From NCBI GenBank assembly GCA_900318245.1, contig ONJT01000025.1, positions 1 through 35,784 of the forward strand: 35,784 bases of DNA, in the 5' to 3' direction. Every line of letters begins with the position of its first letter. The first letter of the stretch is position 1. A program made the position numbers and the translations under genes. Of this stretch, positions 23,082 to 30,526 are shown piece after piece. The notes beneath the pieces are model-generated. The model did not search any database. It saw only the letters and a program-made list of their open reading frames with translations, and was not told the DNA's origin. Source of the stretch: an uncultured Bacteroidales bacterium (GTDB lineage: Bacteria > Bacteroidota > Bacteroidia > Bacteroidales > Paludibacteraceae).

Positions 23082-23693
23082 TTACAATTTTAAGTTAAAC
23101 GTTAATCTATGATAAGGTGTTACTCCATATTTCTTAATGGCCGCATAATGTTCGGCCGTCGGATAGCCTTTGTTATTCGCCCAGCCGTATTGGGGAAACT
23201 CCTCGTGCAGCCGCAGCATATAGTCGTCCCGATAGGTCTTGGCCAGCACACTCGCTGCCGCTATCGACATGTAGGTCGCATCGCCGTGCACCACCGTGTC
23301 TGCCGGTATCTCCAACAGCTCTCCCTTCGGCACGTAGGGCTTCCATTTATTGCCGTCCACCAGGATATGCTGCGGACGCACGGACAGCTTATCCAGCGCG
23401 CGCTGCATGCCCAATATCGAGCACTGCAATATATTCCGTTCGTCTATCTCCTTAGCCGTCACTTCTACCACCGCCCAACTGACGGCTTCGCGTTCGATGA
23501 TGGGTCGGAGCGCATAGCGCTGTTTGTCCGTCAACTGTTTCGAGTCATTGAGCCACTCGAACTCCGGCACCTCTCCTACCCTTTTCGGGTCCAGTATCAC
23601 CGCCGCCGCAAACACACTGCCTGCTAACGGTCCGCGTCCCGCTTCGTCGCACCCGGCTTCGATGAGCCCTTCTATCATCTGCGCTTTTAACAT
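23082..23693 (-). CDS. rnhB: Ribonuclease HII
   Basis: RNase HII removes ribonucleotides from DNA and RNA primers. It is 203 aa with catalytic acidic residues D16-E17 (CDEAGRG), D113 (LVDGN) and D138 (HGDAT). The start codon shares one base with the tamL stop (TGATG), which supports the first ATG over the internal Met6. Confidence 0.97.
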   Translation of the reverse strand: MLKAQMIEGLIEAGCDEAGRGPLAGSVFAAAVILDPKRVGEVPEFEWLNDSKQLTDKQRYALRPIIEREAVSWAVVEVTAKEIDERNILQCSILGMQRALDKLSVRPQHILVDGNKWKPYVPKGELLEIPADTVVHGDATYMSIAAASVLAKTYRDDYMLRLHEEFPQYGWANNKGYPTAEHYAAIKKYGVTPYHRLTFNLKL

Positions 23694-25873
23694 CAGAAGG
23701 GGTATCCTATCGCGAAGTGGAACGTCATATCATCCTTCCAACACAGGCCGTTCGGCGCAGTACGCCACTGCGTACCTAAGTCGATGCGGCTCGGGTCGTA
23801 CAGCTTCACGCCGAAGTCGATACGGAAGATCATCACCGAGAGGTCGAAACGCAATCCCGCGCCGTAGCTCCAAGCAATCTGTTTATAGAAATCCGCGGTG
23901 AACACGCCGCCCGGCTGCGAGTCATAGTTATAGATCGTCCATATATTACCGGCATCCGTGAAGGCCGCCAACTCCAGGAATCTCAGCACCTTAAAACGAT
24001 ACTCGAGGTTCATCTCGAGGTGGATATCGCCCACCTGCAAGTCATACGCCATCCTGTTGCCCGTGTTGCGGAACGTACCCGGTCCCAGCGTGCGGGCCTG
24101 CCAACCGCGTACACCACTCGCTCCACCACCGAAATAGCGCTTCTCGAACGGGATCACCTTCGCATTCAGATACGGCACCGCCGCACCAAAACCGATATGC
24201 GTCACCAGGTGATGCTTCGGCGCAATGATGCCGTGGTAGGTGAAGTTAAAATCTCCTTTGGCGTACTGCGCGAACGGTATATGGCCGATCACATACGCAC
24301 CGTCGTCGTTCTTCGGAAAATGGAACAACTCGCTCAGGGCATATAAGAAATTGCCCGCCGTCTCTACCCGGAGAGCGAACTGCAGATAGGAGCGATTCGG
24401 GAAACGCGGGTTGAAAGTCGAGTACGAACCCGTATAACTCCAATCGACGATGAAATGGTCCTCATAGCTGGCCTTCAGCACCGACGAGCGGTCGATGAAC
24501 TGGCGCTTGAACGCCTCCGACATCCACGGCACATAGATATAGTTGATATCGACGAGGTTGAACTCATGCGTCCAGCGGCTGCCGGGTTTGCGAGGAATCG
24601 TGTACGACAGGTTCGCATTCGCGATGGTACGCGTGTACTCGTCCGGGCGCTGCTGGTAGTTATAGCCTATCTCCACCGCCACATTCGACGGGAAACGCAA
24701 GCCCGCATCGGCGCGCGCCTCTATCGCCCGTCCGCCGTTAGTGCGCCACTCGTACGAAGCGCGCGCACCTATCGTCAGCACTTCCGCACCATGGAAGATA
24801 TTCTTGTTGGTATACCGCAGACCTGCTGCGATACCCCAGTCTCCGGCACTATACGTGCCTTCCACCTCCGCCGACACGGAGTTCAGCCTGCTTCGCGAAA
24901 CCGAGATATTACAGTCCAGCAAGGTGTCCCCCACCGGGGTGAAGACGATATCGACGTATTTCACCGGCGGCAAGGCATTCATGCGCGCGTACGTGCGCTC
25001 TACTTTCCACTCCGCATACCGCTCATCGGCGCGAATACGACTCGCGCGACGTAGCGCACTCTTGCGCAAGAAAGGATAGTCCTGCGTATAGTTGACCTCG
25101 CGAATCGAATAGCGGGTATTCAGACGCTTCAGTTCCGCCGAATCCAACTGCGACACATACGGCGCCATATGCAACCGGATATCCACTTGATGGGTACCTA
25201 ACGCGCTATCGGCCGTGTATTCCAGAAGCGATTTCTCGAAATAGTAATAACCCTGATTGCGCATCGCACTGGTGATACGCTCGCGTTCCTCGTCCAGCGT
25301 CGCCGTAGAGAATTGCTCGCCCGGATGCACCTTTCGCCGCTCATTCTGCGCGATCTTCGCCAGTTCCGGAATAGGGATATCCACCTCGTAGTTCCGCACA
25401 TAATACGGCTGATGCGCCGTCACCAGGTACGTCACTTCCACCTTCCGCTTCTTAAACCGCAGCTGCGTATCTACCTCCGCATGGAAATAACCCATGTTAT
25501 TCATCTGCTGCCGTATCTGCTGCATACTCGCTTCTGTCAACTCCTCGTCGTAGATGATCGGCGCCTCACCCATCTTCTTCGCATTCCGCGCCGCACGGGC
25601 ACGCGACTTGGTCGTCGTATCCATCGGAGCGGTGTTATACACATGTAACTGGAGTTTCCAGAACCCGAAGATCTCGGTGTTCTGCTTCTGGCGCACATAG
25701 TTACTCAGCGTTCCGGTAGAGACGTTCTTGTCATCCACACATTTCACCCGAACTTTGTTCAGCAAGTACTTGTCTTGCGGCACAAACTTCGTGGCATTAC
25801 ACGACGCTAAGAGCACCGCCAGAAGGGCTATACTCAAGCATCGAAAACCATATGTACGGACTGCGCCTAACAT
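23693..25873 (-). CDS. tamL: TamL, BamA/TamA-family outer-membrane lipoprotein
   Basis: This is an outer-membrane assembly protein of the Omp85 superfamily. The 726-aa protein begins with a lipoprotein signal, lipobox LLASC with Cys25. POTRA-like repeats follow (about 30-330), with YLVTAHQPYYVRNYEVDI and YSIREVNYTQDYPF. The beta-barrel is C-terminal (about 340-726), with GGGASGVRGWQARTLGPG near 595-612 as the conserved L6 (R/V)RG(Y/F/W) loop motif and a final Phe. A lipid-anchored TamA variant is the TamL type known from Bacteroidetes, working with TamB. It opens the six-gene operon. The promoter's -7 element is 10 nt before the ATG, so the leader is almost absent. Confidence 0.93.
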   Translation of the reverse strand: MLGAVRTYGFRCLSIALLAVLLASCNATKFVPQDKYLLNKVRVKCVDDKNVSTGTLSNYVRQKQNTEIFGFWKLQLHVYNTAPMDTTTKSRARAARNAKKMGEAPIIYDEELTEASMQQIRQQMNNMGYFHAEVDTQLRFKKRKVEVTYLVTAHQPYYVRNYEVDIPIPELAKIAQNERRKVHPGEQFSTATLDEERERITSAMRNQGYYYFEKSLLEYTADSALGTHQVDIRLHMAPYVSQLDSAELKRLNTRYSIREVNYTQDYPFLRKSALRRASRIRADERYAEWKVERTYARMNALPPVKYVDIVFTPVGDTLLDCNISVSRSRLNSVSAEVEGTYSAGDWGIAAGLRYTNKNIFHGAEVLTIGARASYEWRTNGGRAIEARADAGLRFPSNVAVEIGYNYQQRPDEYTRTIANANLSYTIPRKPGSRWTHEFNLVDINYIYVPWMSEAFKRQFIDRSSVLKASYEDHFIVDWSYTGSYSTFNPRFPNRSYLQFALRVETAGNFLYALSELFHFPKNDDGAYVIGHIPFAQYAKGDFNFTYHGIIAPKHHLVTHIGFGAAVPYLNAKVIPFEKRYFGGGASGVRGWQARTLGPGTFRNTGNRMAYDLQVGDIHLEMNLEYRFKVLRFLELAAFTDAGNIWTIYNYDSQPGGVFTADFYKQIAWSYGAGLRFDLSVMIFRIDFGVKLYDPSRIDLGTQWRTAPNGLCWKDDMTFHFAIGYPF

Positions 25874-25882
25874 AATGAGCGT

Positions 25883-25915
25883 GCAAAATTAGTCAAAAAT
25901 TTTGATATATCAAAA
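25883..25915 (-). promoter_or_regulatory. Promoter of the tamL operon
   Basis: TTTTG at 25915-25911, 19 nt, TAATTTTGC at 25891-25883 on the minus strand. Its -33 element is one half of the palindrome TTTTGATATATCAAAA (25900-25915), whose other half serves the divergent methyltransferase gene. Confidence 0.75.
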
Positions 25916-25931
25916 TATTTTTGTACTTTTG
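25900..25931 (+). promoter_or_regulatory. Promoter of the TrmH-family gene
   Basis: TTTTG at 25900-25904, 19 nt, TACTTTTG at 25924-25931. It overlaps the divergent tamL promoter, so only one may be engaged at a time. Confidence 0.75.
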
Positions 25932-25952
25932 TGGCGTTTTTTGAGTGTATCT

Positions 25953-26687
25953 ATGGAAAGAGTCAGCAAAACGCAGATCAAACTTATAAAAAGTTTGCAG
26001 CAGAAGAAATACCGCGACGAGACGGGTCTGTTTGTGGCAGAAGGTGAGAAATGCGTGGAGGAACTGCGGAAAGGCTTCGAACTCGTACACCTCTATCGCG
26101 AGGGCGAGAACGCCACCCGCACCGAGATCGAGCAGCTATCCGGTCTGCGCACGCCGCAGGGCGTGATCGGGGTGTTCAAGAAAGCTGATTATTCCGAATA
26201 CTCGGATTATTCCGAAAACTCCGATCTCTTATTGGTGCTCGACGGCATACAAGATCCGGGCAACTTAGGCACCATCATTCGCACTTGCGACTGGTTCGGC
26301 GTTCGCACCATCCTTTGCTCGCCGGACACCGCTGACTGTTACAATCCAAAAGTTGTACAAGCTACGATGGGCGCTTTAGCCCGCGTACGCGTCCACTACC
26401 TCGACCTGCCGTCTTTCCTCAAGAACACCACCCTTCCCGTCTACGGTACACTCTTGGACGGCCGTGACATGTATGAAGAGTTAAAGCCTGAAGGAGGGAA
26501 AGATCTAAAGAAAGAAGGAATTATCATCATGGGTAACGAAGGTAACGGTATCTCGCAGGCCGTGCGGCCGTTCATCACTCGCCCGTTGCGCATTCCTTCT
26601 TATCCCAAAGACGCAGAGACTTCGGAGAGCCTCAACGTAGCCATCGCCACCGCGATTGTTTTGGCAGAGTTCCGCCGGCAAGTGTGA
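25953..26687 (+). CDS. TrmH/SpoU-family RNA 2'-O-methyltransferase
   Basis: This SPOUT-fold enzyme methylates ribose 2'-O in tRNA or rRNA. From the ATG at 25953 it is 244 aa; the frame upstream contains the promoter. Motif 1 is LDGIQDPGNLGTIIRTCDWFG, motif 2 IIIMGNEGNGIS and motif 3 IPSYPKDAETSESLNVAIAT. The N-terminal RNA-binding domain (VSKTQIKLIKSLQQKKYRDE) resembles that of 23S rRNA methyltransferases. Between the domains, an insert YSEYSDYSENSD (26188-26226) is encoded by a TATTCCGA-type degenerate repeat, and a second charged stretch (LKPEGGKDLKKEG) is also repeat-like. The exact RNA target is not evident. Confidence 0.93.
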   Translation: MERVSKTQIKLIKSLQQKKYRDETGLFVAEGEKCVEELRKGFELVHLYREGENATRTEIEQLSGLRTPQGVIGVFKKADYSEYSDYSENSDLLLVLDGIQDPGNLGTIIRTCDWFGVRTILCSPDTADCYNPKVVQATMGALARVRVHYLDLPSFLKNTTLPVYGTLLDGRDMYEELKPEGGKDLKKEGIIIMGNEGNGISQAVRPFITRPLRIPSYPKDAETSESLNVAIATAIVLAEFRRQV

Positions 26688-26688
26688 A

Positions 26689-26724
26689 CGGGGTTAACAC
26701 GGGGTAATTACGGGGTTAAGTCGG
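26689..26724. repeat. ACGGGGTTAA tandem repeat
   Basis: Three to four degenerate copies of an 11-12 bp unit (ACGGGGTTAA, ACGGGGTAATT, ACGGGGTTAAG) directly follow the methyltransferase stop codon. The remaining gap before trpB contains only the trpB promoter. Confidence 0.7.
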
Positions 26725-26774
26725 GGGCAATTCGATATTTGGAACATTTTTTCTCTTAAAAACTCATTGCCCTC

Positions 26775-26806
26775 TTGTTTATTTCATTTTTTTGTTGTAC
26801 CTTTGC
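26775..26806 (+). promoter_or_regulatory. Promoter of trpB2
   Basis: TTG at 26775-26777, 20 nt, TACCTTTGC at 26798-26806. The leader to the ATG at 26851 is about 40 nt and shows no tryptophan attenuator. Confidence 0.75.
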
Positions 26807-26850
26807 GGTCGTTTACGTATAAAAGGTACAAAATTTACATTTTTTCTGTT

Positions 26851-28173
26851 ATGAGCAAGCAAAAACGATTTTTATTGGACGAGAGCGAACTGCCTCGCCA
26901 ATGGTATAACATCCAAGCGGACATGATCAACAAGCCGCTGCCGTTACTCAATCCGGCGACGAAAGAACCACTGACGGCGGACGATTTAGCGCACATCTTC
27001 GCCGCCGAGTGCGCCAAGCAGGAGTTAGACCAAGAGCATGCCTGGATAGATATTCCCGAAGAAGTCTTCGACCGATATAAATACTACCGTTCTACACCGC
27101 TCGTTCGTGCGTACGCCTTAGAGAAGGCCTTAGGCACACCCGCACATATCTACTTCAAGAACGAAAGTGTAAATCCGCTGGGTTCGCATAAGATCAACTC
27201 CGCCCTGCCGCAATGTTACTATTGCAAGCAGGAAGGAACGACCAATGTCACCACCGAGACGGGTGCCGGACAATGGGGTGCCGCGCTCAGTTATGCGGCC
27301 AAAGCTTTCGGACTCGAGTGTGCGGTCTATCAAGTGAAGATCTCCATGCAGCAGAAACCCTACCGCAGTTCAATCATGCGCACCTTTGGTGCGACGGTAG
27401 AAGGTTCGCCGTCTATGTCCACCCGCGCGGGAAAAGACATCATCACCCGCGATCCGCTGCACCCGGGTTCTCTCGGCACCGCTATCTCGGAGGCGGTCGA
27501 ACTCGCCACCACCACGCCGAACTGCAAATACACGCTCGGTTCGGTAATGAGCCATGTTTCGCTGCACCAGACCGTCATTGGTCTCGAAGCCGAGAAACAG
27601 ATGGCCAAAGCCGGCGAATATCCGGACACCATCATCGCCTGCTTCGGCGGCGGAAGTAACTTCGGCGGACTCGCCTTCCCCTTCATGCGCCATACTATTC
27701 TCGAAGGCAAGAAAACCGAATATATCGCAGCTGAACCGTCCAGTTGTCCGAAACTGACGAAGGGTAAGTTCGAGTACGACTTCGGTGACGAAGCCGGCTA
27801 TACACCCTTACTGCCGATGTATACACTGGGCCACGAGTTCAAACCGGCGAATATCCACGCGGGCGGTCTGCGTTACCACGGCGCCGGCACCATTGTCAGC
27901 CAACTGCTCAAAGACGGTTACATGCGCGCCGTAGATATCCCGCAGACGGAGTCCTTCGCAGCAGGCCTGCTCTTTGCGCAGACAGAGAGTATCATTCCCG
28001 CGCCGGAGAGTTGTCACGCCATCGCCGCTACGATTCGCGAAGCGAAGAAATGCATCGAGACGGGCGAAGAAAAAGTCATCCTCTTCAACCTCAGCGGACA
28101 CGGCCTGATTGATATGACGGCTTACGAGAGTTTCCTCAACGGAGACCTCACCGATCCCGAATTCAAAGGATAA
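26851..28173 (+). CDS. trpB: TrpB2-type tryptophan synthase beta-like enzyme
   Basis: This PLP enzyme converts indole and serine to tryptophan. It is 440 aa, longer than TrpB1 (about 400). The PLP lysine is in NPLGSHKINSAL, GAGQWGAA follows, and the phosphate-binding loop is CFGGGSNFGG. The segment EPSSCPKLTKGKFEYDFGDE and the N-terminal extension (about 45 aa) are characteristic of TrpB2. It stands alone, with no trpA or other trp genes around, which is usual for TrpB2, thought to scavenge indole. An in-frame start at 26767 is rejected because it lies before the promoter. Confidence 0.95.
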   Translation: MSKQKRFLLDESELPRQWYNIQADMINKPLPLLNPATKEPLTADDLAHIFAAECAKQELDQEHAWIDIPEEVFDRYKYYRSTPLVRAYALEKALGTPAHIYFKNESVNPLGSHKINSALPQCYYCKQEGTTNVTTETGAGQWGAALSYAAKAFGLECAVYQVKISMQQKPYRSSIMRTFGATVEGSPSMSTRAGKDIITRDPLHPGSLGTAISEAVELATTTPNCKYTLGSVMSHVSLHQTVIGLEAEKQMAKAGEYPDTIIACFGGGSNFGGLAFPFMRHTILEGKKTEYIAAEPSSCPKLTKGKFEYDFGDEAGYTPLLPMYTLGHEFKPANIHAGGLRYHGAGTIVSQLLKDGYMRAVDIPQTESFAAGLLFAQTESIIPAPESCHAIAATIREAKKCIETGEEKVILFNLSGHGLIDMTAYESFLNGDLTDPEFKG

Positions 28174-28178
28174 AAAGC

Positions 28179-28208
28179 AAAAAAGGCTGCCGAGAGGTGG
28201 CCTTTTTT
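28179..28208 (+). terminator. Terminator of trpB2
   Basis: A 13-bp stem (28179-28191 with 28196-28208, two G-T pairs) with a GAGA loop is flanked by A6 and T6. It starts 5 bp after the stop codon. Confidence 0.9.
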
Positions 28209-28246
28209 CATGAAAATGCACTTTTTTTGAAAAAAGTTGCCGAAAA

Positions 28247-28291
28247 ATTTGGTCATTTCAAAAAAAAGCAGTACTTTTGCACCCGCTTTTG
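28247..28291 (+). promoter_or_regulatory. tRNA-type promoter module of tRNA-Asp
   Basis: TTTG at 28248-28251, 20 nt, TACTTTTG at 28272-28279, embedded in the 45-bp block shared with the other two tRNA genes. Confidence 0.85.
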
Positions 28292-28308
28292 AGAAAGAGC
28301 AACTATCC

Positions 28309-28382
28309 GGTGCGGTAGTTCAGTTGGTTAGAATACCGGCCTGTCACGCCGTAGGTCGCGAGTTCGAGTCTCGTCCGCACCG
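28309..28382 (+). tRNA. tRNA-Asp (GTC)
   Basis: Acceptor GGTGCGG/CCGCACC, anticodon loop CTGTCAC (anticodon GTC), and T loop TTCGAGT with stem CGAGT-like pairing are visible. The discriminator is G, and CCA is not encoded. The 3' 29 nt are repeated 96 bp downstream. Confidence 0.97.
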
Positions 28383-28383
28383 C

Positions 28384-28413
28384 AAAAACATCCGAAAGGG
28401 TGTTTTTGTTTTT
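28384..28413 (+). terminator. Terminator of tRNA-Asp
   Basis: A5-CATCC pairs with GGGTG-T5 around a GAAA tetraloop, followed by more T. It starts one base after the tRNA. Confidence 0.85.
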
Positions 28414-28415
28414 GT

Positions 28416-28484
28416 GCAGAGACCGAATCTCGTGAATACCAATTCACTTGGTCGCGAGTTCGAGTCTCGTCCGCACCGCAAAAA
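28416..28484 (+). pseudogene. Partial, degenerate second copy of tRNA-Asp
   Basis: Bases 28450-28484 repeat 28354-28388 exactly (35 bp: T arm, 3' acceptor strand, discriminator and following CAAAAA). Upstream of that, a TGTGCAG segment could pair weakly with the acceptor and GAATACC is shared with the true gene, but the anticodon arm is replaced by a short GTGAAT/ATTCAC hairpin. It cannot be a working tRNA-Asp. It may be a decayed tandem duplicate or the footprint of an element that used the tRNA 3' end as attachment site. Confidence 0.8.
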
Positions 28485-28508
28485 GTCCACAGCAATGTGG
28501 ACCTTTTT
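28480..28508 (+). terminator. Terminator after the tRNA-Asp partial copy
   Basis: GTCCAC (28485-28490) pairs with GTGGAC (28497-28502), flanked by A5 and CTTTTTG. It differs in sequence from the terminator of the intact gene. Confidence 0.8.
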
Positions 28509-28563
28509 GTTTCTTATTATTACTTATCTACTATATTTGACTTTAACATTCACAAACGACTAC

Positions 28564-29493
28564 TTATGTTTTATGCGGATGCCAGATGAGCCAAGTCACA
28601 CCGAGGCCGAAGAACGCGTAGTTCTGCGGATGGGAAATCATCGGCTCTGAGTTATAGATATTGAATCCTGCGTACGTGTCCAACTGCACGCGAGGATGTA
28701 CCGCATAGGTGACACCGAAATCCATGCAGATATGGCAATGCGTATAGGTATTACCTGTCTGCAGATTTATCGCGTCGGGATCGAAGAGATTAAAACTCTC
28801 GATAAAAAGGCCCAAGTGGTCAGTAGGTATAAAATTGATGCCTAACGAGGCAAAGACATCCGGTGTCGGTGCCCACTCATTCCATTGCACGCCGACGTCA
28901 TAGCCGATAGACAACCACTCCGTGACCTCGTTCTCAAAGAGCAGGTTTATAGAACCGCTCACCGGCAAATCGGTTGCCAGCGACTTAGATATAGGCAGAC
29001 CGAGATTGCACAACAGCGCAGTACGCGGTATCCATTTCTGTTCGAGCGCCCCGCCATAGTGGTCACAGAGGAGAATCTTGGTTCCCAAGCACAAAGGCGA
29101 AGGAGCATAGAGATGCTCATCGGCCGTCCTTGGATCACCATCCGGATGATCAACCGCCATCAGCACTCCGGTATATTCCATCCGCAATTCGACCCGCTTG
29201 TGAACACCGAAACGGAAGAGCGAGGTGGGCATCGTTAGCATATGTGCTCCTAAGGTGTGCAAGCACTCGAAGCCCGTTTCCCATTGGATATAGCCTTTGT
29301 CCAACACCTCCGAACCTGTTCCTGCGCCCGGGCGGTCGGCACTGAGCCAAATCTCGTTTTGCTCGATGTGATGGTGCTCCCCCTTGTGATGTATCGTCCA
29401 TATGCTATCGGGCAAGACCGTCTTCGCCGCCACCAAAGAAGGTAGCAGCGCGAGGAGAAGAGCTATGTATCCCTTAAGGAAATTGCCGTTCAT
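28564..29493 (-). CDS. Outer-membrane transporter-like protein (Phenol_MetA_deg family)
   Basis: This 309-aa secreted protein begins at the ATG at 29493 with a signal peptide (NFLKGYIALLLALLPSLVAA, cut before KTVLP). The mature part has EIWLSADRPGAGTGSEVLDK and GYIQWETGFEC near its N-terminus, the typical opening (DRPxxxT, G-x-xQxExG) of the PF13557 'putative phenol-degradation transporter' beta-barrels. Alternating hydrophobic strands follow to the end. These are outer-membrane channels or structural barrels of poorly known role. The upstream extension to 29535 is rejected because it overlaps the promoter. It is transcribed alone. Confidence 0.82.
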   Translation of the reverse strand: MNGNFLKGYIALLLALLPSLVAAKTVLPDSIWTIHHKGEHHHIEQNEIWLSADRPGAGTGSEVLDKGYIQWETGFECLHTLGAHMLTMPTSLFRFGVHKRVELRMEYTGVLMAVDHPDGDPRTADEHLYAPSPLCLGTKILLCDHYGGALEQKWIPRTALLCNLGLPISKSLATDLPVSGSINLLFENEVTEWLSIGYDVGVQWNEWAPTPDVFASLGINFIPTDHLGLFIESFNLFDPDAINLQTGNTYTHCHICMDFGVTYAVHPRVQLDTYAGFNIYNSEPMISHPQNYAFFGLGVTWLIWHPHKT

Positions 29494-29523
29494 ATCGTTG
29501 TTATTATTTGCGTCGTTTACGGC

Positions 29524-29555
29524 GCAAAGGTACAAAAAAAAGACTATATTGGCAA
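29524..29555 (-). promoter_or_regulatory. Promoter of the outer-membrane protein gene
   Basis: TTG at 29555-29553, 20 nt, TACCTTTGC at 29532-29524 on the minus strand. Confidence 0.75.
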
Positions 29556-29601
29556 GTGTTCGCGGAAAATAATGCGATTTTTTGCATTTTTTTGCAAAAA
29601 A

Positions 29602-29646
29602 ATTTGGTCATATCAAAAAAAAGCAGTACTTTTGCACCCGCTTTTG
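29602..29646 (+). promoter_or_regulatory. tRNA-type promoter module of tRNA-Arg
   Basis: TTTG at 29603-29606, 20 nt, TACTTTTG at 29627-29634, in the 45-bp block shared with tRNA-Lys and tRNA-Asp. Confidence 0.85.
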
Positions 29647-29654
29647 AAAAGCAG

Positions 29655-29728
29655 GGTCCATTAGCTCAACTGAATAGAGTACCACACTACGGATGTGGGG
29701 GTTGCAGGTTTGAATCCTGCATGGATCA
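29655..29728 (+). tRNA. tRNA-Arg (ACG)
   Basis: Acceptor GGTCCAT/ATGGATC (one G-T), anticodon stem CCACA/TGTGG with loop CTACGGA (anticodon ACG, expected to be edited to ICG), and T stem GCAGG/CCTGC. The discriminator is A, and CCA is not encoded. Confidence 0.96.
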
Positions 29729-29730
29729 CG

Positions 29731-29755
29731 AAGAGTCGCATCAGCGGCTCTTTTT
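29731..29755 (+). terminator. Terminator of tRNA-Arg
   Basis: AGAGTCGC (29732-29739) pairs with GCGGCTCT (29744-29751) around ATCA, followed by T5. The convergent DUF4886 gene ends inside its right arm. Confidence 0.88.
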
Positions 29756-30526
29756 GTTTGCCTTGTGGGCGGCTTTCTGCGTTAAGATACGTTGTAAGCG
29801 CGTCATCTGCGCATTGCGATAACGATTCTTTCGCACGTCTTTCCCGGTCAGAATTTCATACCATACGCACGCCGCCGTATAACGGCCATAGACGTAGTTC
29901 AGGTGGTAGCCGTCACGGCATAAGGTATCTCCTAATTTCGTGTGTCGCGCATTCTGAATAGCGCTTCCACACGGAATTATTTGTAATTGGTGATTGGTAA
30001 TTGGTATTTGGGTGCAGGCCTGAATGCTATCCCACATGACCTGCTGGCTCGATTGGTAGCGCGGATAAGCGGGGTGCTTGGCATCCTTGCTATACGCCCA
30101 GGTCTGCATCCAACAGAGTTTGGCATCCGGTTGGTAGGCCCGCACGGTGTCGATGAGCATCGTGAGCCAGGGTTCGTACGTATTACGTATCCCGCTGTCA
30201 TGACTCGCCTGCTGCAACGATATGATGTCGTACTGGCCGTCGCACAAAGCTTGTCTTAGACTAATGGTATCCTTTTCCACTCTTCCCTCCGCATTGGTGC
30301 ACACGCGGTGCGAATATGCGGCTGTGTCTTTCGCGAGAAATTCCGCATGTTGCTGCAATGAGCAACCGCCGTAGTAGATGTTATGCACCTCCACTTGTAC
30401 ACCACTGGCGTCGCATAAAGGCACCAGTTCCTGTTCTACCGCATCCCAAGAAAACGAGTTTCCGATACACAGGACGCGGATGACTAATATGATGTTAATG
30501 AGCTTCAAGCCAGTTCTTGCCGACAC
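29741..30526 (-). CDS. DUF4886 protein (SGNH-hydrolase-like)
   Basis: This 261-aa protein has the DUF4886 pattern: VLCIGNSFSWDAVEQ near residues 18-32 (block I Ser in GNSFS), IISLQQASHDSG, and DGYHLNYVYGRYTAACVWYE near the C-terminus carrying the D-x-x-H type catalytic pair. It is probably an esterase acting on sugars or other acyl groups. The only upstream start is a GTG at 30526 that overlaps the polA 3' end by 32 bp; the hydrophobic N-terminus is too short for a confident signal peptide. A degenerate ATTGGT-type repeat (29981-30012) encodes CTQIPITNHQLQI. The last codons (KKSR and stop) lie in the tRNA-Arg terminator. Confidence 0.83.
   Translation of the reverse strand: MSARTGLKLINIILVIRVLCIGNSFSWDAVEQELVPLCDASGVQVEVHNIYYGGCSLQQHAEFLAKDTAAYSHRVCTNAEGRVEKDTISLRQALCDGQYDIISLQQASHDSGIRNTYEPWLTMLIDTVRAYQPDAKLCWMQTWAYSKDAKHPAYPRYQSSQQVMWDSIQACTQIPITNHQLQIIPCGSAIQNARHTKLGDTLCRDGYHLNYVYGRYTAACVWYEILTGKDVRKNRYRNAQMTRLQRILTQKAAHKANKKSR

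Noticed and set aside
28416-28484. A second functional tRNA gene after tRNA-Asp
   Set aside because: The anticodon arm is missing and the acceptor 5' strand mismatches.
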